A stretch of DNA of 64,000 nt, taken from Alloyangia mangrovi (GTDB lineage: Bacteria > Pseudomonadota > Alphaproteobacteria > Rhodobacterales > Rhodobacteraceae). The translations under genes and the position numbers were made by a program. Under the pieces are notes generated by a model. It saw only the letters and a program-made list of their open reading frames with translations, was not told where the DNA came from and did not search any database. Below are positions 25,148 to 34,298 of the stretch, piece after piece (the first letter of the stretch is position 1; each line of letters opens with the position of its first letter). Where the stretch lies: the NCBI RefSeq assembly GCF_002300555.2, contig NZ_NTHN02000001.1, forward strand, positions 1-64,000, in the 5' to 3' direction.

Positions 25148-26023
25148 ATGCCGCAATCCGCGACGGCGAATATCCTGACGATCCTCGAAACGAGCTTTTC
25201 CGGCATCGTCGAGGAGTGGCTTGGCACACAGGTCAAGGAAGGCGTCAAACGCTCGGACCTGTTCTCTGACGCCGAGAGCCGGGCTCAGAACCAGGAGCTG
25301 CTCAAGGCCTTTGCCAAGGGTGTTCGCACGGGGGTGGTCGGCGAGGAATTCAACCTCGATGACGATGCCTGGGAAGACCTGCGCGCGGTGCTCTCGGAGG
25401 TCAGCAAGGAGCGGGTCAGCCGCGGTGTGACGCCGACCGAGATGGCGACCTTCGTGCTGGCGCTGAAGACCCCGCTCTTCAACCGGCTGGAGGCGATGCT
25501 CGACGTCGAGCAGAGCGTGCTGATCCGCGACGTGCTGCTGGTGACCCGGCTGGTCGATGCCTTTGCGATCTACACCAACGAGATCTTCATCGGCGAGCGT
25601 GACCAGATCATCGAGCGCCAGCGCCAGGAGATGCTCGAGCTGTCGACCCCGGTGGTCGAGCTCTGGGACCGGGTGCTGACCCTGCCGTTGATCGGCACGC
25701 TGGATTCCGCCCGGGCGCAGGAGGTCATGGAGAACCTGCTGCAGACCATCCTCGAGCGTCAGGCCGAGGTGGTGATCATGGACATCACCGGCGTCGGCAC
25801 GGTCGACACGCAGGTGGCTCAGCACTTGCTGCGCGCCGCCGCCGCGGTGCGGCTGATGGGCGCGGAATGCATCATCAGCGGCATCAGCCCGATGATCGCC
25901 CAGACCATGGTGCAGCTCGGCATCGACGTCGGCACGGTCTCGACCCGCTCGAGCATCCGCACGGCGCTGTCGGACGCGCTGCAGCGGGTCGGCTATGTGA
26001 TCCAGAAGACCGAGGCCTCCTGA
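25148..26023 (+). CDS. RsbR-like stressosome scaffold protein (RsbRD-N + STAS)
   Basis: The product is about 291 aa. The N-terminal half (residues 1-160) is a helical RsbRD-N-type or globin-like sensor region ending in a long linker helix (IGERDQIIERQRQEMLELSTPVVELW), the hallmark junction to the STAS domain. The STAS domain (about 168-285) has MDITGVGTVDTQVAQHLL and GISPMIAQTMVQLGID, matching the phosphorylated segments of Bacillus RsbR. It should form the stressosome shell with the next gene product. It opens a five-gene run with overlaps or 1-bp gaps. The input signal is unknown. Confidence 0.9.
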   Translation: MPQSATANILTILETSFSGIVEEWLGTQVKEGVKRSDLFSDAESRAQNQELLKAFAKGVRTGVVGEEFNLDDDAWEDLRAVLSEVSKERVSRGVTPTEMATFVLALKTPLFNRLEAMLDVEQSVLIRDVLLVTRLVDAFAIYTNEIFIGERDQIIERQRQEMLELSTPVVELWDRVLTLPLIGTLDSARAQEVMENLLQTILERQAEVVIMDITGVGTVDTQVAQHLLRAAAAVRLMGAECIISGISPMIAQTMVQLGIDVGTVSTRSSIRTALSDALQRVGYVIQKTEAS

Positions 26024-26024
26024 G

Positions 26025-26378
26025 GTGTCCGGCGTCACGTCGATAAACCTGGTCGAGAGCGCGCTGCTCGTGTCGATCCAGGACGACGTCACGGATACGG
26101 AAATCGTCGAACTGCAGGACATGCTCTCGCATCGGATCGCCAAGGAGAACGTCAAGGGCGTGATCCTCGACATCAGCTCGCTGGAGATCGTCGACACCTT
26201 CGTGGGCCGGGTCATCGCGCAGCTTGCGGGGATCTCGCGGCTGCTGGCCGCCGAGACCTTCGTGGTGGGCATGCGCCCTGCGGTGGCGGTGACCCTGGTC
26301 GAGCTCGGCATGTATCTCACCGAGACACGGACCGCGCTCAGCCTGACCCATGCGCTTGCGCAGTTGCGGCGTGATTGA
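26025..26378 (+). CDS. RsbS-like STAS-domain antagonist
   Basis: This 117-aa single STAS domain corresponds to RsbS, the stressosome core protein that sequesters the RsbT kinase until phosphorylated. The phospho-acceptor region reads LDISSLEIVDTFVGRVI, closely like the RsbS site with its serine retained. The start is GTG at 26025, one base after the rsbR stop with GAGG just before it. The end overlaps the RsbT-like gene by eight bases. Confidence 0.9.
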   Translation: MSGVTSINLVESALLVSIQDDVTDTEIVELQDMLSHRIAKENVKGVILDISSLEIVDTFVGRVIAQLAGISRLLAAETFVVGMRPAVAVTLVELGMYLTETRTALSLTHALAQLRRD

Positions 26379-26790
26379 TCGCAAGCAAACAGCCAACAGG
26401 ACCCTGCTTGCGGCCATGCCCCTCGCGACCAGTCGCGATGTCGTGGCTGCACGTCAGGCGGTGGCCCGTTTCATGAAGGACCGAGGGGCGAGCGCGCTTC
26501 GCATCACCCGTTTCGCGACGGCGGTGAGCGAGATCTCACGCAATGCCATCGTCCACGGCGGAGGCGGCGACATTTCGATTTATCTCGATGGCCGCAACGA
26601 GTATCTGCACGTCGAATGCCGGGACACGGGTCCGGGGATCGAAGACGTGACGCTGGCCATGACCGAGGGCTACACCTCGGGCGGGGGCCTCGGCCGGGGG
26701 CTCGGCGGGGCGAAACGGCTTTCGCACGGTTTCGAGATCCACTCCGTGCCGGGCGAGGGAACACTCGTGTCGATGAGCGTGAAACTATGA
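26371..26790 (+). CDS. RsbT-like serine/threonine kinase
   Basis: This switch kinase of about 139 aa has a GHKL/HATPase fold: the N box SEISRNAIVHGGGG, the G1 motif DTGPGIED and the G2 region GGGLGRGLGGAKRL. By homology it phosphorylates RsbR and RsbS, is then released, and activates a downstream phosphatase. GTG 26371 inside the rsbS end is the likely start; the stop overlaps the next gene as ATGA. The full R-S-T order is conserved, which makes the assignment firm. Confidence 0.92.
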   Translation: MIDRKQTANRTLLAAMPLATSRDVVAARQAVARFMKDRGASALRITRFATAVSEISRNAIVHGGGGDISIYLDGRNEYLHVECRDTGPGIEDVTLAMTEGYTSGGGLGRGLGGAKRLSHGFEIHSVPGEGTLVSMSVKL

Positions 26791-27797
26791 ACCAGTGGGT
26801 CGAGATTGATGACCGCAGCGCAGTGGCCGTGATCCGCCGCCTCGCGCGGCGCCATGCCGCCGAAATGGGACTGCCGGAGCAGCGCATCGACGAGTTGGCC
26901 ATCGTGGCCAGCGAGGCGACGACCAATGTCCTGCGCTACGCCGATCGGGGACGGGCGCTGATCGACGTGCAGCGCAACGCCGGGTCCGAGCGGCTGGTCA
27001 TGATCTTCACCGACCGCGGTCCGGGGATCTCCGACATCGACCGAATGTTCCAGGACGGGGAAAGCTCGACGGATTCCGCGGGGCTGGGGCTGGGCGCGAT
27101 CCGCCGCCTGTCGGACACTTTCGACATCTACAGCTCGGCCGAGAGCGGCACGACGATGGTCTGCACCTTCACAGCACGGCCCGAGGTCCCGGAGCTCGGG
27201 ATCGACGCGGTGGCGCTGCGGGTCTGCCACCCGCAGGAGCAGGTGTGCGGCGATGACTTCCAGCTCCGCCAGACCCGCGGGGCGACGGATGTGCTGCTCT
27301 GCGACGGGCTTGGGCACGGCCCGGAGGCCGCGGCGGCGGCGGAAGAGGTGATGGAGGCGGCCCGGCGTGCCGGGGGGCTATCGCAGGATCCGGGCGCGAC
27401 GATGCGGAAGATCACCGAGCAGCTCGTCGGGCGGCGCGGTGCGGTGGCGGCCATCGTCCATATCGCCCATCCGGAGATGACGATGAGCTATGCCGGGCTG
27501 GGGAATATCTCGACGCTCCTGATCGGGGCGCAGGGCGTGCGCCGCATGGCCGTGCGCGACGGGCGGATCGGGGCCGGGCCGACGCATGGCTACGAGGAGA
27601 AGGTGGAGCTGGCGGAGGGGGATCTGCTGATCCTGCACAGCGATGGTCTCAAGACATTGCGCGAGGCGCATTTCCCGCCGGGGCTGCTCAAGAAGAGCCC
27701 CATGGTGATCGCCGGCTTCTTCCTTGACCGGGCCTTCCGGGGCCGCGACGACGCGAGCATCGTGGTGATGCGCATCACCCGGGGACCCGAGCGATGA
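26787..27797 (+). CDS. ATPase-phosphatase fusion: RsbT/RsbW-like HATPase + RsbX/SpoIIE-type PP2C domain
   Basis: The product is about 336 aa with two modules. Residues about 1-130 are an anti-sigma-type HATPase (SEATTNVLRYADRG, DRGPGISD, GLGLGAIRRLSD). Residues about 145-335 are a PP2C/SpoIIE-type phosphatase with GDDF, CDGLGHGPEAA, HSDGLKTLRE and RDDASIVV metal-binding positions. In Bacillus the fourth gene is either RsbU (output) or RsbX (resetting). Here the phosphatase domain is RsbX-like and fused to a kinase-like ATPase, so it may combine resetting with another regulated step. No sigma-B-type factor is in the window. Confidence 0.88.
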   Translation: MNQWVEIDDRSAVAVIRRLARRHAAEMGLPEQRIDELAIVASEATTNVLRYADRGRALIDVQRNAGSERLVMIFTDRGPGISDIDRMFQDGESSTDSAGLGLGAIRRLSDTFDIYSSAESGTTMVCTFTARPEVPELGIDAVALRVCHPQEQVCGDDFQLRQTRGATDVLLCDGLGHGPEAAAAAEEVMEAARRAGGLSQDPGATMRKITEQLVGRRGAVAAIVHIAHPEMTMSYAGLGNISTLLIGAQGVRRMAVRDGRIGAGPTHGYEEKVELAEGDLLILHSDGLKTLREAHFPPGLLKKSPMVIAGFFLDRAFRGRDDASIVVMRITRGPER

Positions 27798-28936
27798 AAT
27801 CCGAGAAGCTGGCCACGGTGAACCTCGAGAAGAGCGCCGATGTCGCGCGCCTGCGCGACGTGGCGATGACGCTGACGCACGTGCTGGGCTTCGGTGCCTT
27901 CGAGCGGACGCGGACGGTGACCGCCATCGTCGAGTTGGGCCGCAATGCCATCGAGCATGGCCAGAAGGGGCGGGCGACCTTCGCGCTGACCGAGGTGCGC
28001 GGCAAGCCGGCGCTGGACCTGACGGTGATTGACCAGGGCCGGGGCATCCCGCGCGAGCAGCTCGATCCTAACGGGGCGGTGGGCTCCTCCTCCTCCTCGG
28101 GCATGGGGCTGGGGCTGCGCGGGGTGCAGCGGATCGCCGAGCGGTTCGCGGTCGAGACCGGCCACGAGGGAACTCGGATCAACACGTCGTTCCTGCCCTT
28201 GGCGGCGCAAGCGGACAGCAGGCTGCTGGTCGCACGGGCCGCCGAGGCGCTGAGCGCGCTCAGCGCCAAGGATCCGACCGCGGCGCTCACCGAGGAGAAC
28301 CGCGCGCTCACCGAGGGCATCGCCGACCGCGACCTGCTGATGCAGGAATTGCACCACCGGACGGGCAACAACCTGGCCCTGATCGTGGCGCTGATCCGCA
28401 TGAGCAAGTCTCAGGCCGAGGCGGAGGAGACCCACCAGGTGCTGCGCGAGCTCGAGATCCGCGTCGGCTCGCTGGCCAAGGCGCACGAGTTGATGCAGCG
28501 CAGCGCAAGCGCCAGCGAACTCGACCTGTGCGACATGCTGCAGGAGGTCGCCGCGAACGCCGAGCGCGCCTTCAGCGGTGGTGGTCGGGCCGTGGTGATC
28601 GGGGTGGACTGCCCGCCGCTCGAATTGGAAAGCAAGCTGGCCATCGACATCGGTCTGATCGTCGGCGAGCTGATCACCAACGCGTACAAATATGCCTTTG
28701 TCGGGCGTGACAGCGGGCGGATTTCGGTGACGCTGAAGGGCGGCCTGCAAGAGGGGCTGGTCCTGAACGTCGCCGATGACGGGGTCGGCCTGCCGGAGGA
28801 CGCGGAGCGTCCCGAACGCTCGCAGTCGCTGGGCTGGCGGATGATCCGCACGCTGACCTTCCAGCACGGGGCGACGCTGAGCGTCGATGGCGCGGGCGGG
28901 CTGAGCGTGCAGGTCAAGTTCCCGGCGCAGGGGTGA
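27794..28936 (+). CDS. Two-module kinase: HATPase domain + HisKA_2/HWE-type histidine kinase
   Basis: This 380-aa protein has a first GHKL domain (residues about 20-135: ELGRNAIEHG, DQGRGIP, GMGLGLRGVQRIAE) resembling RsbT. A linker leads to a HisKA_2 dimerisation/phosphoacceptor region (DLLMQELHHRTGNNLALIVA, His 187/188) and a second GHKL domain (ELITNAYKYAF, ADDGVGLPED, LGWRMIRTL). There is no sensor domain or membrane segment. The overlap with the phosphatase gene (ATGA) ties it to the stressosome. It could convert the stressosome state into a phosphorelay, for example towards a response regulator encoded elsewhere. That output route is inference. Confidence 0.88.
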   Translation: MKSEKLATVNLEKSADVARLRDVAMTLTHVLGFGAFERTRTVTAIVELGRNAIEHGQKGRATFALTEVRGKPALDLTVIDQGRGIPREQLDPNGAVGSSSSSGMGLGLRGVQRIAERFAVETGHEGTRINTSFLPLAAQADSRLLVARAAEALSALSAKDPTAALTEENRALTEGIADRDLLMQELHHRTGNNLALIVALIRMSKSQAEAEETHQVLRELEIRVGSLAKAHELMQRSASASELDLCDMLQEVAANAERAFSGGGRAVVIGVDCPPLELESKLAIDIGLIVGELITNAYKYAFVGRDSGRISVTLKGGLQEGLVLNVADDGVGLPEDAERPERSQSLGWRMIRTLTFQHGATLSVDGAGGLSVQVKFPAQG

Positions 28937-29052
28937 GCCGGGCGCAGAGCGGGTCTGGTCAGACCTTTGCCCGATAGGTGGCAGAACCAAGAGCTATTGG
29001 TGCCCGGTGCCCCTGCGCGGGATGATGCAGGCGAACCACAAGAGGTCCCACC

Positions 29053-30403
29053 GTGCCCGAAGCAACTGCCGCTACACTGGGGGCCGCCAATGCCGCCCCG
29101 CTCGAGACGCTGATCGCACTTGCTCAGCTTCCTCCGGAGGACTGCCCCGGCGAGGCGCTGCTCTTGGCCCGGGTTTCTCTGCTCGACTGGCTGATCTGCG
29201 GCATCGCAGGCGCTTCCGAGCCGGTGGCGGAGAAGATGCGGGCCTTTGCGGCGGCGGAGCAGGGGGGGCGACGGCCCGGCCTCGCTCTTCGGCGGCGGTA
29301 TGGCCCCGGCGCGGATGGCGGCGCTGGTCAATGGCACCACCTCGCATGCGCTCGACTATGACGACACGCATTTCGATCACGTCGGGCATCTCTCGGTCGG
29401 CCTCTATCCCGCGGCGCTGGCGGTGGCGGAGGCCCGAGATGCCTCGGTGCTGGAGCTCAGCGCCGCGTTTCTCGTCGGAGCGGAGAGCGCGATACGGCTC
29501 GGCCGGGTGCTTGGGGCGGCGCATTACAACCGCGGCTTTCACCAGACCGCCACCGCCGGTGCTTTCGGCGCCACGGTCGCCGCAGGGCGGCTCGCGGGGC
29601 TCGACGACGCGCAGATGCGGGTGGCGCTCGGGCTCTGTGCGACGCGCGCCTCGGGGCTCAAGAGCCAGTTCGGCACGATGGGCAAGCCGCTCAACGCGGG
29701 GATCGCGGCGTCGAACGGTGTCGAGGCGGCGCAACTTGCCGCGCTGGGGCTGAGTTCGGCGGACGACGGCATCTTCGGGCAGCAGGGCTTCGTCGAGACC
29801 CATACGGACGCGCCCGGGGCCTTCCTTGGCGGGCTGACCGACTTTCGCTTCATGGACAACCGCTACAAGTTCCACGCCTGCTGCCACGGGCTGCACGCGA
29901 TGATCGAGGGGCTGCGCGATATTGCCGGGCAGGTCGATCCTTCGCAGGTCGCGCGGCTGCATGTCCGGACCAATCCGCGCTGGTTGCGGGTCTGCGATCT
30001 GAAGGCGCCGCGCACAGGGCTCGAGGTGAAGTTCAGCTACGCCTGGCTGGCGGGCATGGTGCTGGGCGGGATGGAGACGGGCGAGGGCGGGCTCTACACC
30101 GATGCGCTGGCCGCGGATCCCGCACTGGCCGCCTTCGCGCGGAAGGTCGAGGTCACGGGCGATGCCGCGCTCGGGGATCAGCAGGGCGCGGGCACGCTTG
30201 TCCTGCGCGACGGGACGCGGATCGACTACAGCCACGATCTTGCCGCGCCGGTGCCGCCGGGCGAGCTGATGCTGCGGGTGGCCGCCAAGGCCCGGACGGT
30301 GCTCGGAGCGCGGGCGACGCCGGTGCTGAAGATGGCGGAGCGGATCGACCATGACCCGCGCGGTGTCTCGGCCCGGGAGATCGGCGCGCTGATCCGCGCC
30401 TAG
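29053..30403 (+). pseudogene. MmgE/PrpD-family dehydratase (one frameshift, probably an assembly error)
   Basis: MmgE/PrpD proteins include 2-methylcitrate dehydratase and cis-aconitate decarboxylase. The N-terminal piece (LARVSLLDWLICGIAGASEPVAEKM) loses frame at seven G, 29262-29268. Removing one G continues as EQGGDGPASLFGGGMAPARM and then the family motif VNGTTSHALDYDDTHFDHVGH. The corrected protein is about 449 aa, full length for the family. It later shows KFHACCHGLHAMIEGL. It stands alone, convergent with a LysR gene 10 bp away. Members of this family occur in itaconate degradation clusters, and such a cluster may start at 40770, but the link is weak. Confidence 0.85.
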
Positions 30404-30413
30404 AGCGGCGCGC

Positions 30414-31343
30414 TCAGACCAGCGTGCCCTCCCAGATGCCCCGCTGCACCAGCTCGCGCGCCACGTCGAGCGTGACCTGCTCCACCGCGCGGCAGGCGCG
30501 GGTCATCACCCGCGCCGGGTTCGACACGAGGTAGACCGGCCGCATCATGGTGGGCGCGACGATGGGTGCGCGCAAGAGTTCGCCGCGCTGGACGAAGTCC
30601 TGCGCCGCGACCGGGGCGAAGATCGTATAGCCCGAGCCGCGCGCGACCAGCTCCTTGATCTGGGTCATCGCGTCCATCTCGACCACGACGTTGAGCTTGA
30701 TCCCGGCCTTGCTGCAGTAGCCCTCGATGGTGTTGCGCAGACCGTTCGAGGGCAGGATCATGTCGAGCGTCTGCAATTCGGCCAGAGGCACGGGGGTGCC
30801 CGGCGGCGTGTCCAGCGGCCAGGCGTCGGGTGCCGAGTAGAAGAACAGCTCCTCGTCCATGACATGCGTCGCCCGAAGCTGCCCTGCATCGGTCAGGTCG
30901 TAGAGAAAGCCGATGTCGACCGTGCCATCCTCGATCCAGGTCTTGAGATAGCCGCTCATCGCCTCGACCGCGCGCAGACGGACCTCGGGAAGTTCGAGCC
31001 GCACGGTCTCGGCCAGCGGCACCGACATGACCATCGAGCAGGACGGCGGCATGCCGAAGCCGACCCGGCCCCGCACCACGCCGCCCAGCTCGCGCATGTC
31101 GGCGATGCAGCGGTCGAGGCTGTCGCAGATCCGCCGCGCATGGTCGACGAAGACATGGCCCTCCTGGGTCAGCAGCGTGCCGCGCGGCGAGCGGTCCATG
31201 AGCTTGACGCCGAGCTCCTCCTCCATCCGCTGGATGTGCTGCGAGAGCGAGGGCTGCGCGACGCCGATGCTCTGCGCCGCGGCCGAGATCGAGGGCGCGT
31301 CGGCGATGGCGAGGAAATAGCGCAGCTGGCGAATGTCGATCAT
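30414..31343 (-). CDS. LysR-family transcriptional regulator
   Basis: The product is about 309 aa. The N-terminal HTH (QLRYFLAIADAPSISAAAQS, then VAQPSLSQHIQRMEEELGVKL) is of the LysR/Nac/Cbl type, and the effector domain follows from residue about 90. The gene overlaps the stop of the upstream alcohol dehydrogenase gene as ATGA and so is its cotranscribed partner. A classical ATAG-N7-CTAT box upstream of that operon (32554) is its likely site. It probably controls both the dehydrogenase operon and the divergent ABC transporter. Confidence 0.93.
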   Translation of the reverse strand: MIDIRQLRYFLAIADAPSISAAAQSIGVAQPSLSQHIQRMEEELGVKLMDRSPRGTLLTQEGHVFVDHARRICDSLDRCIADMRELGGVVRGRVGFGMPPSCSMVMSVPLAETVRLELPEVRLRAVEAMSGYLKTWIEDGTVDIGFLYDLTDAGQLRATHVMDEELFFYSAPDAWPLDTPPGTPVPLAELQTLDMILPSNGLRNTIEGYCSKAGIKLNVVVEMDAMTQIKELVARGSGYTIFAPVAAQDFVQRGELLRAPIVAPTMMRPVYLVSNPARVMTRACRAVEQVTLDVARELVQRGIWEGTLV

Positions 31344-32467
31344 GCGTCGAACTCGATCACCTGGCGGATGGCGGTGCCCTGGTCGAGCTGGTCCATCGCG
31401 CGGTTGATGTCGCGCAGCTTCAGCCGGTGGGTCAGCATCTTCTCGACCGGCAGCTTGCCCTGCGCATGCAGCGAGAACATCCGCGGCAGGTCGCGCTGCG
31501 GCACGCAGGAGCCGATGTAGCTGCCCTTGAGCGTGCGCTCCTCGGCGACAAGTTGCAGCGCGTTCAGCGCCATGCGGGCGTCTGGGTGGGGGAGTCCGGC
31601 GGTGACGGTGGTGCCGCCGCGGCAGGTGCAGCCCCAGGCGGTCTCGAGCGCCTTGGTCGAGCCGGCGAGCTCGATGGCCACGTCGACGCCACCGCCGGTG
31701 GCGTCGCGCACCGCTTCGATCGTGTGGGCGTCGGCCTTGACCGCGCGCGTGGCGCCCATCTCGAGCGCGGTCTGCATCTTGGTCTCGAAGGGGTCGATGG
31801 CGATGATCTCGCCCGCGCCCGCCGCCACCGCCCCGAGGATCGCCGACAGGCCGACCCCGCCGAGGCCGAAGACCGCGACCTTGCTGCCCGGCGTCACACG
31901 CGCGGTGTTGAACACCGCGCCGGCACCGGTGAGCATGGCGCAGGAGAAGAGCGCCGAGATGTGCGGCGGCAGGTCGGCCTCGACCTTCACCAGCGATTGC
32001 CGGGCAAGCACCGCGTGGGTGGCGAAGGCGGATACACCGACGTGGTGGTGCACCGGCGCGCCGTCCATCGACAGGCGGCGGTGCCCGGTCATCAGCTCGC
32101 CGACGCCGTGGTGCTTCGCGGCGCGGGTGCAAAGCGCGGGGCGCCCCTCGGCGCAGGGCAGGCAGCTGCCGCAGCCGGGCGCGAAGATGCAGACCACGTG
32201 GTCTCCGGGGGCAAGATCGTCGACACCCGCGCCGACCTCCTCGACGTAGCCCGAGGCCTCGTGGCCCAGCACCATCGGCACCGGGCGCGGCCTTGTGCCG
32301 TTGATCACCGACAGGTCGGAATGACACACGCCCGCAGCGGCGATGCGGATGCGCACTTCGCCCGGCCCGGGGGCGGCGAGATCGAGCTCGCGCACCTCCA
32401 GCGCCGTCGCGGCCTCGAAATCGCGTTCAACTCCCCCGTGCAGAAGCACGGCAGCTTCAATCTTCAT
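31340..32467 (-). CDS. Zinc-dependent alcohol dehydrogenase (class III-like MDR family)
   Basis: This 375-aa medium-chain dehydrogenase has a catalytic zinc site (GVCHSDLSV, GHEASGYVEEVG), the structural zinc loop CGSCLPCAEGRPALC with all four cysteines, and an NAD-binding motif VFGLGGVGLSAILGA. It oxidises an alcohol to an aldehyde. The divergent transporter operon encodes an aldehyde dehydrogenase (37692) that could take the next step, and the same LysR probably controls both. Substrate is unknown. AGGAGG lies about five bases before the ATG. Confidence 0.92.
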   Translation of the reverse strand: MKIEAAVLLHGGVERDFEAATALEVRELDLAAPGPGEVRIRIAAAGVCHSDLSVINGTRPRPVPMVLGHEASGYVEEVGAGVDDLAPGDHVVCIFAPGCGSCLPCAEGRPALCTRAAKHHGVGELMTGHRRLSMDGAPVHHHVGVSAFATHAVLARQSLVKVEADLPPHISALFSCAMLTGAGAVFNTARVTPGSKVAVFGLGGVGLSAILGAVAAGAGEIIAIDPFETKMQTALEMGATRAVKADAHTIEAVRDATGGGVDVAIELAGSTKALETAWGCTCRGGTTVTAGLPHPDARMALNALQLVAEERTLKGSYIGSCVPQRDLPRMFSLHAQGKLPVEKMLTHRLKLRDINRAMDQLDQGTAIRQVIEFDA

Positions 32468-32843
32468 CAGGACCTCCTCCCAGGAGCCCGAGCGGCTCCG
32501 CTGCGCTCAGGCTAAGGTTTCGGGCGGGCGCCGAAACACCTTTCCGTAGGGGCATAGCATAAACCTATGACCGGAAGTGCTCCAAGATATTGGCGGCGGT
32601 TCGCGCTCTGACCCTAGGCTCTTTCACAACTCGGGCTCTGGGAGGACGCCATGGGGGCTCACCCTCGAGGAGCACGCGCGGCGGCGCCGGCGTGGAGGAT
32701 GAGCCGCCGGAGGCCGAGCATACCGACAGGCTGATGCAGCAGGTCCAGCACGGCATCCATGCCCGCAAGCGCGGGGCGCCGTGCCGAGGATCATCACCCC
32801 GTTCGCGATCCGCGGGCGGGACAGACACAGGGAGGAGACCACC
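32468..32843. other. Divergent control region between adh-lysR and the ABC transporter operon
   Basis: The adh-proximal part contains the LysR-type box and a less GC-rich promoter stretch (about 32550-32600). The part from 32600 to 32820 is GC-rich and shows short open frames without recognisable family features. It may be an untranslated leader or remnant coding DNA. A strong GGGAGGAG site precedes the receptor gene. Confidence 0.5.
32554..32568. promoter_or_regulatory. LysR box ATAG-N7-CTAT
   Basis: ATAGCATAAACCTAT is the classical LysR recognition form (T-N11-A within inverted ATAG/CTAT arms). It lies 87 bp before the adh start, in the region shared with the divergent ABC operon. Confidence 0.6.
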
Positions 32844-34133
32844 ATGAAGACACTATTGACCACATCGGCGCTCTGCGTGGCGATGCCGCTGGCGGCGATG
32901 GCCGCGGACAAGCCCGAGACGCTGAAGATCGGAATGACCACGTTCCTGACAGGGCCGGCCTCGGTCTTCGGGGTGCCGGCGCGGGATGCCATGGACATCT
33001 TCGTCGAGAACCTCAACGCCGAGGGCGGCATCAACGGGGTGCCGATCGAGGTGACCTACATCGACGAGGGCGCGGGCGCCGAGGCGCTGACCTCGGAATA
33101 CCGCCGTGTGGCGCAGACTGAGGGTGCCGAGGTGATGCTGGCCTCGATTTCCTCGGGCAACTGCCAGACGCTGGCGCCGCTGGCCGAGGACCTGAAGGTG
33201 CCGAACCTGATGTGGGACTGCGGCACGCAGCGGATCTTCGAGGAGCAGAGCTACGACTACGTGTTCCGTCCGCAGGGCAACGCCACCTCCGAGATGCTGG
33301 CCGCCGTCGCCTACCTGCTGAAGACGCACCCCGATTTCGAGACCATCGCCGTGGTGAACCAGGACTACGCCTGGGGCCGCGACAGCTGGGACATCTTCCA
33401 CACCGCGCTCGAGGCGATGAAGCCCGGGGTGAAGGTGGTGGGCGAGTTCTTCCCCAAGTTCGGCGCGCCGGACTTCTCGACCGAGATTTCGCGCCTGCAG
33501 GCGCTGCGGCCGGACGTGGTGCTCTCGACCTCCTGGGGTGGCGATCTCGACACCTTCGTGCAGCAGGCCTTCCAGCGCGGGCTGATGAACACCTCTACCT
33601 TCGTGCTGCCGCTGGCGGAAAGCTCGCTGGAGCGGCTCGGCAGCAGCCTGCCGGCTGGCCATATCGTCGGCGCGCGCGGCGATCACTACTTCCTGCACCC
33701 CGAGCGCCGCGATGATGCCGACTTCAAGGGCTTCATGGAGCAGTACAAGGACGCCACGGGCGACATCCCCGTCTACTCGGTGTTCCACGCGAGCCAGGCC
33801 TTTGCCGCGCTGAAGACCGCCTACGAGAAGGCGATTGCCGACAATGGCGTGGACTGGCCGGACGAGGACCAGCTCTTGGCGGCGCTCGACGGGCTCGAAT
33901 TCCAGGGCCTCGGCCGTGCGCTGCACCTGCGCGAGGATCACCAGGGCGTCGAGTCGCAGCTCATGGGCACCAGTGCGCAGACCGGCGAGTACCCCTTTGC
34001 CACGCTCGAGAACATCATGATCTTCGATGGCGAGGGCCTGCTGCCGCCGGTCGGCGAGGCTTCGATCGACTGGATCAAGGGGCTCGATGCGAGCTTTGCC
34101 GACGGGCTGTCGGTGAAGACCTACGAGAACTGA
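32844..34133 (+). CDS. ABC transporter substrate-binding protein (branched-chain amino acid / amide type)
   Basis: This periplasmic binding protein of about 429 aa has a signal peptide (MKTLLTTSALCVAMPLAAMAA) and the Leu/Ile/Val-binding (Peripla_BP_6) fold: LKIGMTTFLTGPASVFG, NAEGGINGVPIEVTYIDEG, VVNQDYAWGRDSWDIF. It captures a ligand for the two permeases and two ATPases that follow. Family members bind amino acids, amides, aromatic acids or other small molecules. With an alcohol and an aldehyde dehydrogenase next door, an oxidisable non-amino-acid ligand is possible. GGGAGGAG lies about 7 bases before the start. Confidence 0.92.
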   Translation: MKTLLTTSALCVAMPLAAMAADKPETLKIGMTTFLTGPASVFGVPARDAMDIFVENLNAEGGINGVPIEVTYIDEGAGAEALTSEYRRVAQTEGAEVMLASISSGNCQTLAPLAEDLKVPNLMWDCGTQRIFEEQSYDYVFRPQGNATSEMLAAVAYLLKTHPDFETIAVVNQDYAWGRDSWDIFHTALEAMKPGVKVVGEFFPKFGAPDFSTEISRLQALRPDVVLSTSWGGDLDTFVQQAFQRGLMNTSTFVLPLAESSLERLGSSLPAGHIVGARGDHYFLHPERRDDADFKGFMEQYKDATGDIPVYSVFHASQAFAALKTAYEKAIADNGVDWPDEDQLLAALDGLEFQGLGRALHLREDHQGVESQLMGTSAQTGEYPFATLENIMIFDGEGLLPPVGEASIDWIKGLDASFADGLSVKTYEN

Positions 34134-34137
34134 GGCG

Positions 34138-34166
34138 GTCCGGTCCGGCCCCGCGCCGGACCGGAC
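34138..34166. promoter_or_regulatory. Intercistronic hairpin after the ABC receptor gene
   Basis: A 12-bp perfect stem (GTCCGGTCCGGC, 34138-34149, with 34155-34166) has a 5-nt loop and no T tract, four bases past the receptor stop and well before the permease genes. It is the same architecture as at 3870, 51523 and 56687. Confidence 0.6.
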
Positions 34167-34298
34167 AACCGACGTGGCCGGCGTGACCGTCGGCCGAGCT
34201 GAGGACATCGGCGGGCTGCCCGCCGGACCGGGCCATGGCGCGCGCCCCCGGCGCTCTCCAAGACACTTCCGAACGGCCCACCAACAAGAGGCGGTCTC

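Noticed and set aside
32590-32847. Possible 85-aa protein upstream of the ABC receptor gene
   Set aside because: The composition is that of random GC-rich sequence, with no clear start signal; it runs into the receptor start.
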